The notes beneath the pieces are model-generated. The model was not told where the DNA came from, did no database searches, and was given only the letters and a program-made list of their open reading frames with translations. The position numbers and the translations under genes are program-made. A stretch of 64,000 nt of DNA from Phormidesmis sp963789215 (GTDB lineage Bacteria; Cyanobacteriota; Cyanobacteriia; Phormidesmidales; Phormidesmidaceae): positions 186,001 to 250,000 of the forward strand of contig CAWBJY010000011.1 of NCBI GenBank assembly GCA_963789215.1, given 5' to 3'. Positions 14,321 through 23,593 of this stretch are shown here, piece after piece (positions within the stretch are counted from its first letter, which is position 1; every line of letters starts with the position of its first letter).

Positions 14321-15260
14321 ATGAACGCGCTTCTTCTCTCCGTTTACTTTTTAGTTGTGTTTTATGTGCTGTACCAAATGGCGCTAACGCTCGAAAAGAA
14401 TCGAGAGGAGCGGGTTGAGATTAGGCTAGATAATGAGTTTGCAGCGGCTCAGACTCAATCGCAGCTATCGGCACAGCCGGACGCTAGGCACATAAAGGCG
14501 ATCGCTCGTGAGGTGGGTTTAGGTAAACCTAAGAAGGGCGAGAAGCCCAAACCCAAAAAGCCAGCGGTGTTTGTTATTTTTGACACCAACAAAAAGGTGC
14601 CTGCGACCTCTCCAGATTTAGTTCCGCTCAGGCTATTGGGCATGAGTGAGGACGCGGCTCAAGAAGCTTTGCAGCCGAAGGTCATTATCCGACTAGATCC
14701 GGTGGGCAAAGAGAGACTGAGGCAGGTGCCTTACTTGGTGGTGTCTGTACAAAATATGACCGCAGACCGGCAAATTTATATCTACTGGGATCGCAGCTCT
14801 ATTGAAATGTTTGGACAGGGCAACCGGATTATCCGCAGTACGCCCAACATGCCGCTCGATCTTGATGCAAAGTCAAATTTTTAGCGTAGTGAACCCTGGG
14901 CAGCGCGTAGTCTCTAACGTCAATACCGAGAAGAACTACGCTCGCGATCCGCAGACGAACTTAGTGGATCGCGTTCAGCCACTGCTCGATCTAAAGCAGC
15001 GTGTGGATATGTCGAAGATGACGAATCCAGAGGATGAAAAGGAAAACATACAGAGCCTGTGCGGCCTTGATCTCATGATTGGCTTTAAGCGTACGACCGA
15101 GCCAGATAGCCAAATGTTGAATTTGCTGGTGCCGCTTAGCCTGGAGCTAGTGATTAAAGTGGATAAAATCGCGTTTCCGCCTTTGCGTTGGCTCAGCCGC
15201 AAGTTCAATCAGAAAGAGTCTGGTGGGAACTGGTTAACAGGTCGTCAAAAGGAGAGTTAG
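14321..15260 (+). pseudogene. Membrane-anchored hypothetical protein, split by a frameshift
   Basis: The first frame (187 residues) opens with a membrane helix at about 2-22 (LLLSVYFLVVFYVLYQMA), then a Lys/Pro-rich linker (KKGEKPKPKKPAVFV) and beta-rich sequence ending TPNMPLDLDAKSNF at a stop in 14882-14884. The next frame continues without loss: FSVVNPGQRVVSNVNTEKNY to WLSRKF, finishing at 15260. Removing one T from the T5 run at 14878-14882 gives one protein of about 312 residues. No named domain is recognised. Both halves look equally protein-like, so this is either a homopolymer error or a recent inactivation. Confidence 0.7.
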
Positions 15261-15318
15261 CTGCGAGGCTGCTTATTTTTTTAGAGAAGATCAGCTAGCG
15301 CGATAGACTGTAGGGCGT

Positions 15319-15705
15319 AGAGTTGGCTCAGTGGTTGCGGATGCCAAAGCAGCGTTAAACCCTGCGATGACATCTGAGGAAAGTCCGGGCACCTCAAATG
15401 CCAAACTTGCTGGGTAACGCCCAGTGCGGGCGACCGTGAGGAGAGTGCCACAGAAACATACCGCCGATGGGTCTTCGGGCCACAGGTAAGGGTGCAAGGG
15501 TGCGGTAAGAGCGCACCGGCAGCATCGAGAGGTGCTGGCCAGGTAAACCCCGGTTGGGTGCAAGGCCGAAGGAGTGGATGGGTTGGCGTTTTTCCTCACT
15601 CCGCTGTAATGCGCCGCTAGAGGCGTCTGGTAACAGGCGTCCCAGATAGATAACCACCTCATGGGCAAGCCCTATGAGAACAGAACCCGGCTTAGGTCCA
15701 GCTCT
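15319..15705 (+). ncRNA. rnpB: RNase P RNA
   Basis: A type A RNase P RNA, the ribozyme that matures tRNA 5' ends. The universal GAGGAAAGTCCGGGC block lies at about 15372-15390. AAGGGTGCAAGGGTGCGGTA and AGAGCGCACCGGCAGCATCG follow in the P10-P12 area, and the 3' strand GGCTTAGGTCCAGCTCT closes the molecule. The ends pair as P1: AGAGTTGG (15319-15326) with CCAGCTCT (15698-15705). Length about 387 is typical for cyanobacteria. Open frames on the opposite strand across this region are shadows. RNase III begins 33 bases downstream. Confidence 0.95.
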
Positions 15706-15738
15706 ATCTCTATATAAGACAAAAGAATAAGACAAAAG

Positions 15739-16533
15739 ATGAACGGTTTGATGACGGTAGCTAGGCGTCAACTGCTAGAGACGCTGATGGATCAGTTAGA
15801 ACTGCCAGCGGGTGCGGTTGAGTTTGCGCTGCTAGATTTGGCGCTAACAGATATCTCTAGCTCGGCAGAGATGAATAACGAGAAGCTAGAGTTTCTAGGA
15901 GATGCGGCGCTGCGGTTGGCGGCTGGCGAGTTTTTGATGGAGACGTTTCCAGAGATGTCGCTAGGCGAAATGTCGGCAGTGCGATCGCAGCTAGTGAGCG
16001 ATCGCACCCTGGCCACCCTGGCCAAACGCTACAACTTGGGCCACTACCTCGTGCTCTCTAAAAGCGCGGCTGGCGATAAAGCCGGCGAAAATTCTAGACT
16101 GGCCGACACCGTAGAGGCGATTTTAGGCGCTCTGTATTTAAGCACCAGCAACCTCAACTTGATTCATCCCTGGCTAGACCCGCATTTAGAGCGAATAACC
16201 AAAGAGCTACGCAGCGATCCGGCTAGGAAAAACTACAAAGCGGCGCTACAGGAAATCACTCAGTCCCGATATAAGTCGCTGCCGATCTATAAGTCAGAAG
16301 AAATTAGCCAGGTGCATGGAGACGAAGAAAGATTCCAGGCCGAGGTTTGGTTTAACGAAGTGCGCTTAGGTGTGGGTAAAGGGCGCTCGATTAAACAGGC
16401 AGAGCAGGCCGCCGCTGAGATTGCCTTTGGCAAACTTCAAGAAGACGCAGCAGGCGATCGCGATACAGCGCCCACTAACGCGACAGAAAGCGAAAAAAAA
16501 GTTGACCAGAAAGCGGCTGCACGGGCATCTTAG
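15739..16533 (+). CDS. rnc: Ribonuclease III
   Basis: A 264-residue double-strand-specific ribonuclease used in rRNA and mRNA processing. The signature NNEKLEFLGDAAL is at 46-58, with catalytic E51 and D55; D123 and E126 are in ADTVEAILGALYL. A dsRNA-binding domain covers about 165-235 (NYKAALQEITQ, then GVGKGRSIKQAEQAAAEIAF). The usual ALTHRS stretch before the signature reads ALTDISSSAEMN, mildly divergent. A charged tail follows the dsRBD. It lies 33 bases after rnpB and may share its transcript. Cyanobacteria often have more than one RNase III, so which paralogue this is remains open. Confidence 0.92.
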   Translation: MNGLMTVARRQLLETLMDQLELPAGAVEFALLDLALTDISSSAEMNNEKLEFLGDAALRLAAGEFLMETFPEMSLGEMSAVRSQLVSDRTLATLAKRYNLGHYLVLSKSAAGDKAGENSRLADTVEAILGALYLSTSNLNLIHPWLDPHLERITKELRSDPARKNYKAALQEITQSRYKSLPIYKSEEISQVHGDEERFQAEVWFNEVRLGVGKGRSIKQAEQAAAEIAFGKLQEDAAGDRDTAPTNATESEKKVDQKAAARAS

Positions 16534-16574
16534 GCCCAAGCCTACTGCCTATTAGCCCATATACTCGTACCCTT

Positions 16575-17672
16575 ATGGCCCAGCCGTCAGATGTTCGAAG
16601 CCCGGTAAACATCGCGTTGTTTGGCGTGGGCCGATGGGGAACGCATTTGCTGCGGAATTTTTCGTCGCATCCTCGGGTAACGCTGCGAGCAGTCGTAGAA
16701 GCCTCGCCCGAAAGGCTAGCGGCGATTCAGCCTGAATTGAACGACGCGATTGTGCTCACTAGCGACTGGCGAGCGGCAATGGCTCTAGAAGGGTTAGACG
16801 CTTGCGTGATTGCAACGCCTGCGGCGACTCATTACGAGCTGATTGAAGCCGCGTTAAAAGCAGGACTGCACGTACTGGCCGAAAAGCCGCTGACGCTAGA
16901 CGTAGAGAGTTCGCGATCGCTGTGTAATTTGGCTCAGCAGCAGCAGCGACAGCTTGTAATCGACCATACGTATTTATTTCATAGTGCGGTCAGTGAGGGA
17001 AAAAAGGCGATCGCCCATCTTGGCCCCTTGCGCTACGGCTACGCCACCCGCACCCACCTGGGCCCCGTGCGCCGAGATGTCGATGCGCTATGGGACTTAG
17101 CGATTCACGATATTTCTATCTTCAACCACTGGCTAGGCGAAAGCCCGGTGCGCGTGCAGTGTCAGGGCAGCAGTTGGCTTCAGCCTGATATCCAAACGCC
17201 GCTGTCTCCTCAGGGCTTAGCAGATATGGTGTGGTGCCGATTGCAGTATCCTAGCGGCTTTCAGGCAACGATTCACCTTTGCTGGGCAAACCCCGATAAG
17301 CAAAGGAGGCTTTGCGTGGTGGGCGATCGCGCGACGTTGATTTTTGATGAGATGAACCGGGAGCAGCCGCTAGTAGAGCAGCGAGGCAGCTTTGCTGAGC
17401 AAGACGGGTGGTTTACCCCGCAGCAGATGGAGACGGTGCCGGTAAAGTTGCCTGCTTCTGAACCGTTGGGCAATGTTTGCGAGCATTTTATTCAATGCGT
17501 GGAAAAAGGAGTGCGATCGCCCGTTTCTTCTGGAGAAATCGGCACTGAGCTAGTCGCCGTGCTCGTAGCGCTGTCTAAATCGCTTGAGGGCGACGGTCGA
17601 TGGATAGACTGTATGAGCAAGACAGACTGTATGAGCAAGACGGATTATATGAACAAGCAGCCGTTACTTTAG
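16575..17672 (+). CDS. Gfo/Idh/MocA family oxidoreductase
   Basis: A 365-residue NAD(P)-dependent sugar-type oxidoreductase. The Rossmann motif is NIALFGVGRWGTHLLRNF at about 12-29, and the family signature AGLHVLAEKPLTLDVE is at about 90-105 with the conserved EKP. The WDLAIHDISIFNHW segment carries the usual D-x-x-x-H. The substrate cannot be read from sequence; nucleotide-sugar dehydrogenases or reductases are common. The C-terminus ends in a six-residue tandem repeat, TDCMSKTDCMSKTDYMNK, encoded by an 18-bp duplication. It overlaps the convergent aldo/keto reductase by 9 bases. Confidence 0.9.
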   Translation: MAQPSDVRSPVNIALFGVGRWGTHLLRNFSSHPRVTLRAVVEASPERLAAIQPELNDAIVLTSDWRAAMALEGLDACVIATPAATHYELIEAALKAGLHVLAEKPLTLDVESSRSLCNLAQQQQRQLVIDHTYLFHSAVSEGKKAIAHLGPLRYGYATRTHLGPVRRDVDALWDLAIHDISIFNHWLGESPVRVQCQGSSWLQPDIQTPLSPQGLADMVWCRLQYPSGFQATIHLCWANPDKQRRLCVVGDRATLIFDEMNREQPLVEQRGSFAEQDGWFTPQQMETVPVKLPASEPLGNVCEHFIQCVEKGVRSPVSSGEIGTELVAVLVALSKSLEGDGRWIDCMSKTDCMSKTDYMNKQPLL

Positions 17673-18632
17673 CCAGGGCGCAGAAACGTTGTTTAGCTGT
17701 TCGCACTCTGCTTCGGTCATTTCCCAGCCGAGAGCGCCTGCATTTTGCTCGGCCTGCTTAGCGTTTTTAGCGCCTGGAATGGGAATTACGTTGCCTTTGC
17801 CAATGAGCCAGTTCAGCGCTACCTGCACCTGGGTTTTTCCATGCGCGTCGCCAACCGACTGCAAAGCTGCCAAGACAGGCTCTATCTTTTGCAAACCCTT
17901 TTTGCTGAACTTAGGATCGAGCTTTCTTGCGCCGGTTGGGGTGCGATCGCTCCCTACCGTATACTTACCCGTCAGCAATCCCTGGGCCAAAGGGCTATAG
18001 GCCAAAATAGTCATCTCCAAATTCTGCGCAGCTTCGAAGACGCCGTTAGTTTCAATATTGCGGTGCAGCAGCGAATACTGCACCTGATTTACGGCGAGCG
18101 AAACGCCTCTAGCCGCGAGCAAACTGTGCGCCTCTCGCATTTGCTTAGCCGAATAGTTACTGACGCCAATAGTTTTAATTCGGCCCTGCTCTACTTCATC
18201 GGCCAGCGCATTCATCAGCGTTTTTTGGCTCATAAAAAAGTCGAAGGGCATGTGCACCTGATACAAATCGACGCTCGCTAGCTTAAGCCGCTTAAGGCTG
18301 TCGGTCAGCGCATCGGCCACAGCCTGACCCGAGAACCGCCAGGGCAAAGGCATGTACTTTGTCGCGGTAATGACCGGTTCGCCGCCTTCTTTCATAAACT
18401 GACCAATCAGCTTTTCCGATTCGCCTAGCCCGTAGACTTCTGCGGTATCGAGGAAATTAACGCCTGCCGCGAGCGATGCTTTATAGGCAGCGCGAACATC
18501 TTCTACGCCATAGCCACCGCCGTATTGCCAAAAAAGCGAGTCTCCCCAAGACCAGGTGCCTAACCCGAGGGCGGGGACTTCTGGGCCTTTGGGGCCAAGC
18601 GTTACGGTTTGCGAAGCGGTGGAAGTGTCCAT
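17664..18632 (-). CDS. Aldo/keto reductase
   Basis: A 322-residue NADPH-dependent carbonyl reductase of the AKR superfamily. Catalytic tetrad positions are partly visible: D in NFLDTAEVYGLGESE with its Tyr, Lys in ITATKYMPLPW, and His in VDLYQVHMPFDF. The TIGVSNYSAKQMREA and VNQVQYSLLHRNIE blocks and the cofactor segment NVIPIPGAKNAKQAEQNAGA confirm the family. The substrate is unknown. It converges with the Gfo/Idh gene, their coding ends overlapping by 9 bases. The start at 18632 (MDTSTASQTVTLGPKGPEVP) fits the normal N-terminus. Confidence 0.93.
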   Translation of the reverse strand: MDTSTASQTVTLGPKGPEVPALGLGTWSWGDSLFWQYGGGYGVEDVRAAYKASLAAGVNFLDTAEVYGLGESEKLIGQFMKEGGEPVITATKYMPLPWRFSGQAVADALTDSLKRLKLASVDLYQVHMPFDFFMSQKTLMNALADEVEQGRIKTIGVSNYSAKQMREAHSLLAARGVSLAVNQVQYSLLHRNIETNGVFEAAQNLEMTILAYSPLAQGLLTGKYTVGSDRTPTGARKLDPKFSKKGLQKIEPVLAALQSVGDAHGKTQVQVALNWLIGKGNVIPIPGAKNAKQAEQNAGALGWEMTEAECEQLNNVSAPWLK

Positions 18633-18683
18633 ATAGAGGGAATGTGATTGGCTTATGGTTTTGTAGACTTTAAAGATAGCGGC

Positions 18684-20027
18684 TTAGCTGGGCTTGCTGC
18701 CTTGCTCTGCGGTTAGAAAATCGACAAATTGACGAGCGGTGCGGCCCGATCTGCCGTTGTGGCGCGTGGCCCACTGTCTCGCTCGCCAGTCTAAATGGTC
18801 GGCGTCGATGTCAATATTGGCCTGCTTGGCGAGTTCTCTAACGATGCTGAGATAGGTCGGCTGGTCGGCGGGGGTGAAGGTGAGGGTGAGGCCAAAGCGA
18901 TCGCTAAACGAAAGCTTTTCCTGCACGGTGTCCCAGGTATGAATTTCTCCGGCGTCTTTCGGGGCGGGTCGATCTTCAAAGGACTCTCGGATTAGGTGTC
19001 GGCGGTTAGAAGTTGCGTATACAACGACATTTTGCGGTCGAGCAGTAACGCCCCCTTCTAAAACGACTTTGAGCGATTTGAAAGCTTCGTCGTCTTCTTC
19101 AAAAGATAAATCGTCTACAAAAATGATGAACTTTTGGGGGAGGCGGTGCAGCGAGCCGATAATTTGCGCCAGGTTTTGCAGATCGCTTTTAGGGACTTCT
19201 ATTAGCCGGAGTCCGCGATCGCAGTATTCATTCAGCAGCGCCTTTACCAAAGACGACTTGCCCGCTCCGCGACTGCCGTAGAGCAATACGTTCTGAGCCG
19301 GGTAGCCATTGAGTAAGAATTCAGTATTTTGAACGATCTGCTGTTTGGGATGGTCGTAGCTCACCAGTTGGCTTAGCAAAATTGGGTCTGTACTTTCTAT
19401 GCCCGAAAGCTGACCGCCTTGAAATGGTGCGGTTGGAGCCTGCCAGCGAAAGGCGTTGAACTGACCGAAGATGCCGACGCCATGGGTGCGGTAATAATCA
19501 GCGAGTTCCGGCGCGGCGTTCTGCCAATCGGAGCCGTAGGGAAACTTGATGGAAAATTCTGGCTCTAGACCTAGCTGCATCACCGGAGGGGTGCTACTGT
19601 CTGTCATTTGCGCCGTCCATTGACTCAGATGCTCGGCAGGTAGAGCGTAGAGGGTTTCTAAAATATTTAGATCGTGACGAGCAGCGGCTAAAATGCCAGG
19701 TGCAATTTGATCGAACTGACGGGCGCAGACGGTTTGGGCGGCTTGAGAGAAGGCATTGTCGGCCAGCAGTATTTGCAAAATTAAATAGCGATGCCAGCTT
19801 TGATAATGGTTGGCCAGTTCTGAAAACCATTCTCCGTAAGCGAGTCTAGCGGTCAGCTCATCGTCGGCTACCAGTGAATCTAATAAGTGCAGAAATGCCC
19901 GGCCAATGTCGCCCATTAGAACGTCTTGGTAGAGCAGGAGCGAGGCCGCTTGCTGTCGGTAGTTTTGAATATGTGCGATCGCGTCCTTATCCAGTCCCAT
20001 AGTTGCCCCTTGCGTGCCATAGTCCAT
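18684..20027 (-). CDS. DUF815-type AAA+ ATPase
   Basis: A 447-residue ATP-binding protein of the DUF815 family. The Walker A is LYGSRGAGKSSLVKALLNEY at about 250-270, Walker B is KFIIFVDDLSFEEDDEAF, and a sensor-like VVVYATSNRRHLIRESF follows. The N-terminal 190 residues are helical and family-specific. The C-terminus (WATRHNGRSGRTARQFVDFL) is the usual ending. Cellular role is unknown to me. An alternative ATG at 20000, with AAGGGG just upstream, would remove nine residues; both starts have acceptable ribosome sites. Confidence 0.88.
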   Translation of the reverse strand: MDYGTQGATMGLDKDAIAHIQNYRQQAASLLLYQDVLMGDIGRAFLHLLDSLVADDELTARLAYGEWFSELANHYQSWHRYLILQILLADNAFSQAAQTVCARQFDQIAPGILAAARHDLNILETLYALPAEHLSQWTAQMTDSSTPPVMQLGLEPEFSIKFPYGSDWQNAAPELADYYRTHGVGIFGQFNAFRWQAPTAPFQGGQLSGIESTDPILLSQLVSYDHPKQQIVQNTEFLLNGYPAQNVLLYGSRGAGKSSLVKALLNEYCDRGLRLIEVPKSDLQNLAQIIGSLHRLPQKFIIFVDDLSFEEDDEAFKSLKVVLEGGVTARPQNVVVYATSNRRHLIRESFEDRPAPKDAGEIHTWDTVQEKLSFSDRFGLTLTFTPADQPTYLSIVRELAKQANIDIDADHLDWRARQWATRHNGRSGRTARQFVDFLTAEQGSKPS

Positions 20028-20170
20028 CCTATACAGACATCACGCACAACATGAAATTTGGTCTTGCGATCATTCCATTTTTCGCAGCGATCGCGAGTTT
20101 AGCTTGTGGTGTGGCTGGACTGCCTCTATAATCCTGGCGACCCTCCTGGCGACACTGTGCCAGCTAAACT

Positions 20171-20497
20171 ATGATCTACACCCCTCTCGCCGCTTTTACC
20201 ACGCTCATTTACGGTATCCTCTCCATCGTTGGCGGAGCCATTGGCTACAAGCAAGCGGGCAGCCAGGTTTCGCTCATCTCAGGACTCATCAGCGGATTTT
20301 TGCTGCTGGTTGGAGCCTATCTTCTGTTCGGCGGCAGTCCCGCAGGCCTTACACTAGCGGCCATTGTTAGCATCGTTTTAGTGGTGGTGTTTGCAATTCG
20401 ACTCGCCAAGACCCGTAAGTTTATGCCTGCTGGCCTGATGATAATCTTTGGCGTAATTAATCTCGCGGCGCTTTGGTCACTCATCGGTACAGTCTGA
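20171..20497 (+). CDS. TMEM14-family small membrane protein
   Basis: A 108-residue protein with four hydrophobic segments separated by short loops: about 5-25, 34-52, 59-77 and 88-106. The glycine-rich IYGILSIVGGAIGYKQAGS and SGLISGFLLLVGAYL segments match TMEM14 proteins, which in plants include the plastid fatty-acid exporter FAX1. A fatty-acid or lipid transport role here is inference from the family. A terminator-like hairpin lies between it and the next gene, so it is probably monocistronic. Confidence 0.85.
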   Translation: MIYTPLAAFTTLIYGILSIVGGAIGYKQAGSQVSLISGLISGFLLLVGAYLLFGGSPAGLTLAAIVSIVLVVVFAIRLAKTRKFMPAGLMIIFGVINLAALWSLIGTV

Positions 20498-20534
20498 TGG
20501 GTACATCTGATTCAGCCGCCGCTAGCGCAAAAAT

Positions 20535-20597
20535 CGACCCTTCGACGGTGGAGATCTCTCAAGCAATTTCGTCACTGTAGAGAGGGTCGCCTTTTTT
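20535..20597 (+). terminator. Terminator-like structure after the TMEM14 gene
   Basis: CGACCCT (20535-20541) pairs with AGGGTCG (20583-20589), followed by CC and a T6 run. The long loop contains its own palindrome, GAGATCTC. Because an A-tract precedes the left arm, it could also work on the opposite strand. Confidence 0.55.
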
Positions 20598-20610
20598 CCA
20601 AGACACCCCC

Positions 20611-21756
20611 ATGCCATTGCCTAGCGCTATTGCCTCCAATTCCACAGCGTCTAACCTAAAAGCTGCTCGCACCGAACCGCAAGGCTTACACTCGGCTAAG
20701 CTTTGGGTTCCCAAGCAAGTTCTCTTTACACCCGCTGCGCTAGAAGAACCTTGGGGCCAGCAGATCTATCGGCGAGTGAGCGAGATGGGGCTACCGATTA
20801 CGAAGCTTAAGAACAACCGCGTTACCGGATTGCGTGGTGAAAATGAGCGAGAAACTTATGCGAAGGCTAAGCAGACGATGGCTGTGGTCACCGCACCGCC
20901 GAGCGCTTTGAAGCTTCAGCCCATTCCGCCTTCTGCCGACTGGCAATTTCACCTGGCTGAGGGCTGTCCGGCGCACTGTCAATATTGCTATTTGGCCAGC
21001 AGTCTTTCCGGCCCGCCCGTTATTCGGGTCTTCGCTAACCTACTCGAAATTCTAGAAAATACAGAGAACTACAAAGGAACAAAAGCGAATCCGTCTGTAG
21101 CAGATCCGAATCGGCCTACTAGCTTTGAGGTGAGCTGCTATACCGATCCGCTGAGCCTGGAGCATCTTACCGGTAGCTTGGGCGAGTGCATTCGCTACTT
21201 TGGCACTCAGCCGAATAAGCATTTGCGGTGGGTGTCTAAGTTTGACAACGTGGAGCCGCTTTTAGGCATTGAACACAACGGGCACACGCGCTGCCGGGCT
21301 AGCGTGAATGCCGATCCGGTTTCGCGTGGCTTTGAAGGGGGAACGGCGTCGGTAGAAGGTCGCTTGCAGGCGTTGAGGAAGCTAGCGCTGCCTAAAGAAC
21401 GAGGGGGCGGCGGCTATCCGGTAGGGCTAGTGATGGCTCCGATCATGGCGTTTGAAGATTGGCAGACGCATTACACGGCGCTGTTTGAACAGGTTGCCTT
21501 GGCGCTAGATTTTGAGTGCGATTTGACCTTTGAGCTGATTAGCCATCGGTTTACGCCTAAGTCTAAGGAGGTGCTGAACGAGTGGTATCCCAATAGCAAG
21601 TTAGATATGGACGTGGAGAAGCGCACGACGAAGCGCAACAAGTTTGGGGGTACTAAATATGTGTACGACAAAGTGACGAGCGGTGAGCTGAAGGACTTTT
21701 TTGAGAATAAAATTGCGCAGTATTTTCCTCAAGCTGAGATTTTGTACTGGACGTAA
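20611..21756 (+). CDS. SPL-family radical SAM protein
   Basis: A 381-residue radical S-adenosylmethionine protein. The cluster motif is EGCPAHCQYCYL (C-X3-C-X2-C) at about 117-128. The family resembles spore photoproduct lyase: LWVPKQVLFTPAALEEPWG near the start, and TSFEVSCYTDPLSLEHLTGS and LRWVSKFDNVEPLLGI in the barrel. Cyanobacteria do not make spores, so repair of spore photoproduct itself is unlikely; another DNA or radical-repair reaction is possible but unproven. A conserved C-terminal region (ELISHRFTPKSKEVLNEWYP) follows. It stands alone on the plus strand. Confidence 0.9.
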   Translation: MPLPSAIASNSTASNLKAARTEPQGLHSAKLWVPKQVLFTPAALEEPWGQQIYRRVSEMGLPITKLKNNRVTGLRGENERETYAKAKQTMAVVTAPPSALKLQPIPPSADWQFHLAEGCPAHCQYCYLASSLSGPPVIRVFANLLEILENTENYKGTKANPSVADPNRPTSFEVSCYTDPLSLEHLTGSLGECIRYFGTQPNKHLRWVSKFDNVEPLLGIEHNGHTRCRASVNADPVSRGFEGGTASVEGRLQALRKLALPKERGGGGYPVGLVMAPIMAFEDWQTHYTALFEQVALALDFECDLTFELISHRFTPKSKEVLNEWYPNSKLDMDVEKRTTKRNKFGGTKYVYDKVTSGELKDFFENKIAQYFPQAEILYWT

Positions 21757-22145
21757 GCGGTGCGATCGCGCACAAAGCTAATCGATCGGCGTATCTAAGA
21801 CGGTTATCTAGAGATAGATCAGATAGAGAAGTCTGGTTTCGGTTTAAGGGCTAAAGCTGCGCGAGAAGAAAGTAAAGCCCGAGACAGTTTTAGAAGACTC
21901 CGGATAATTTGCTAGAAAAATATTAAGCTAGCGCAACTTTTTGCGTAATTTTCTCGTTCTCATGTGATGGGTTTATGAGGAGGTGCTAAAGACGGATGCC
22001 ATTAGAGAGGGGCCTGTCTAAGTTGTGAACAGTAACAACATCTGTATATTTACTGACTCAATTTGTGTAGCTGTGCTTAATAATGCATGCATATACGGAC
22101 GCCTAATTTCTTTCCTTTTCAATTCCATTAGTGGAGCTAGATGTG
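21757..22145. other. Intergenic region
   Basis: About 390 bases with no recognisable gene or RNA. It contains one HIP1-like site near the SPL stop and an isolated ribosome-site-like GAGGAGG at about 21978 followed only by stop-interrupted frames. Confidence 0.4.
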
Positions 22146-22787
22146 ATGTTTTTTGGGTTTATAAAAACTGATGGTAAAGCAGACGGGAATAGCCAGGATT
22201 CCCCTGTCGCTGAGAACGGTGCTCCTGAAGAGAGCATTGTTGAAAAGGACGCGTTTTTAAGCGCTAGTAGCGCCGGGAAGAAGCTTGCGGAAAAGAAAAG
22301 CGCTGTTGAAAAAGAGAGCAGCCTTGCTGAAAAGAAGGACGCTGAGAGTAGAAAAGATCGCCTGAAGAAACAGAGCAATAGCAAAGTAGAGTGCCGTAAC
22401 CCTGAGTGCACAGAATCTGCTCTGTATGCTTATAGCGGCGAGTTTGATGATGAAGGCGAGGCAACCATGACTTCTCTCTACTGTCTCAACTGCGGCTTTG
22501 GCTTTCCCTATTTTGAAGAGTTCGAGAAAGAAGAAAAGAAGACTGATGATGGCTCAAATTTGGGCGTTGGATTCCTATTTCTCGTCGCGATGGTGTTTAC
22601 CGTCATCGCGATAAAAGGCGATGAAAATGGCGGATTTTTTAACCAGGACACTTCGCCACCTAACAGTCAAGTAGAGTCTTTGCGATCGCCCCAAAACGAT
22701 ACATCCCAAAACGATACATTCCAAAGCGATGCCCCAGTTCGCATTCTCAATGACGCGCCACCTTTTGTCATAAGAGATAATAATTAG
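22146..22787 (+). CDS. Hypothetical membrane protein with a zinc-ribbon-like Cys motif
   Basis: A 213-residue protein. Residues about 30-85 are a highly charged Lys/Glu/Ser-rich segment (KKLAEKKSAVEKESSLAEKK) likely to be coiled or disordered. Next comes a four-cysteine motif, ECRNPECTESALY and then LYCLNCGFGF, resembling a zinc ribbon. A membrane helix (GVGFLFLVAMVFTVIAIKG) and a polar tail with a five-residue repeat (QNDTSQNDTFQSDA) follow. I chose the ATG at 22146, with GGAG nine bases upstream, over the GTG at 22131. Function is unknown. Confidence 0.7.
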   Translation: MFFGFIKTDGKADGNSQDSPVAENGAPEESIVEKDAFLSASSAGKKLAEKKSAVEKESSLAEKKDAESRKDRLKKQSNSKVECRNPECTESALYAYSGEFDDEGEATMTSLYCLNCGFGFPYFEEFEKEEKKTDDGSNLGVGFLFLVAMVFTVIAIKGDENGGFFNQDTSPPNSQVESLRSPQNDTSQNDTFQSDAPVRILNDAPPFVIRDNN

Positions 22788-22825
22788 CCTGGTTTAGCTT
22801 CAGACTCTTCTTTTTCAGTACTCGG

Positions 22826-23527
22826 CTATTCTCCAGGTTCGGACTCTCTTGCTGCTTCGGGATTGGTTTCGTCAGGCGCTGTTTCTGGCGCACTGCTAGA
22901 TTCCTCCGGTTGGCTAGTGGCGTCTCCTACGGTCACTAGCCATTCTGCGGTGGGTCTTTCTACAGCGTTCATAATTCCACCAGAGACCAGATGGATATCC
23001 ACTGTCTCAGCAGAAGACGTGGCTGCGGCCTCTTCAACCGCGATCGCTCTCACGTAGCGCTGGTCGCCGGTAAAGTCTGCGCTGCCCACCAAAAATTGAT
23101 AGGGCTTACCGGCAGCAACTAGCTCAATAGTGATGTCTGAGTTTGCTAGGCCAAATTTTTCTAAAGTATCTGGGGCAACCTCTAGCGATCGCACGGCAGT
23201 ACTCGTAAGCTGACTGAGCAAAAAGGCGATCGCCCCGCCTTCTGCCTCGCCTACTTGCGGTGAGGTCATTTGCCAAAAGCCATTGTCATCTTTAACAAAA
23301 GCTAGCGTTTCGCCCGGCCTAGAGAGCGTGAAGCGTTCGATGTCTTCTTCCGCAAACGCAAACATCAGATCTCCGGTTGCTTCAGCAGAGTCTGCAACCA
23401 GTTCGCTATCGGTTTCTGAGGGGGTTTCTACCGTTTTGTCCGAGCGACTTTCGATGAGTAGTACTGCGCCACCTAGGGCGATCGCACATCCCGCCAAAAT
23501 CAACGTTCCCCGATTTAAAATAGCCAC
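22826..23527 (-). CDS. DUF4340 domain protein, last gene of a Gld-type ABC operon
   Basis: A 233-residue protein with an N-terminal membrane helix (about 7-26, TLILAGCAIALGGAVLLIES) and DUF4340 features: ERFTLSRPGETLAFVKDDNG, then WQMTSPQVGEAEGGAIAFLL, and a YQFLVGSADFTGDQRYVRA strand region. The tail is Glu/Pro-rich. DUF4340 proteins accompany GldG-type ABC systems, as here. The start is a GTG at 23525-23527 with AGGAG six bases upstream. The likely location is periplasmic, anchored in the membrane. Confidence 0.85.
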   Translation of the reverse strand: MAILNRGTLILAGCAIALGGAVLLIESRSDKTVETPSETDSELVADSAEATGDLMFAFAEEDIERFTLSRPGETLAFVKDDNGFWQMTSPQVGEAEGGAIAFLLSQLTSTAVRSLEVAPDTLEKFGLANSDITIELVAAGKPYQFLVGSADFTGDQRYVRAIAVEEAAATSSAETVDIHLVSGGIMNAVERPTAEWLVTVGDATSQPEESSSAPETAPDETNPEAARESEPGE

Positions 23528-23593
23528 TGACTGCTCCTAGCTTGAGTTCTTATAACGGCTGGTGAGCTACGAAACTTCTCACCTTTAGGCGTT

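Noticed and set aside
14321..15260. Programmed ribosomal frameshift
   Set aside because: The required shift is +1 and no slippery-site or stop-codon arrangement typical of +1 sites is present; a homopolymer error or mutation is simpler.
15291..15771. Open minus-strand frames of about 125 codons across 15291-15771
   Set aside because: They lie over the RNase P RNA and have no family resemblance; they are shadows of a structured RNA.
20611..21756. True spore photoproduct lyase
   Set aside because: The radical SAM motif and overall pattern fit the family, but the host is a non-sporulating cyanobacterium, so I name only the family.
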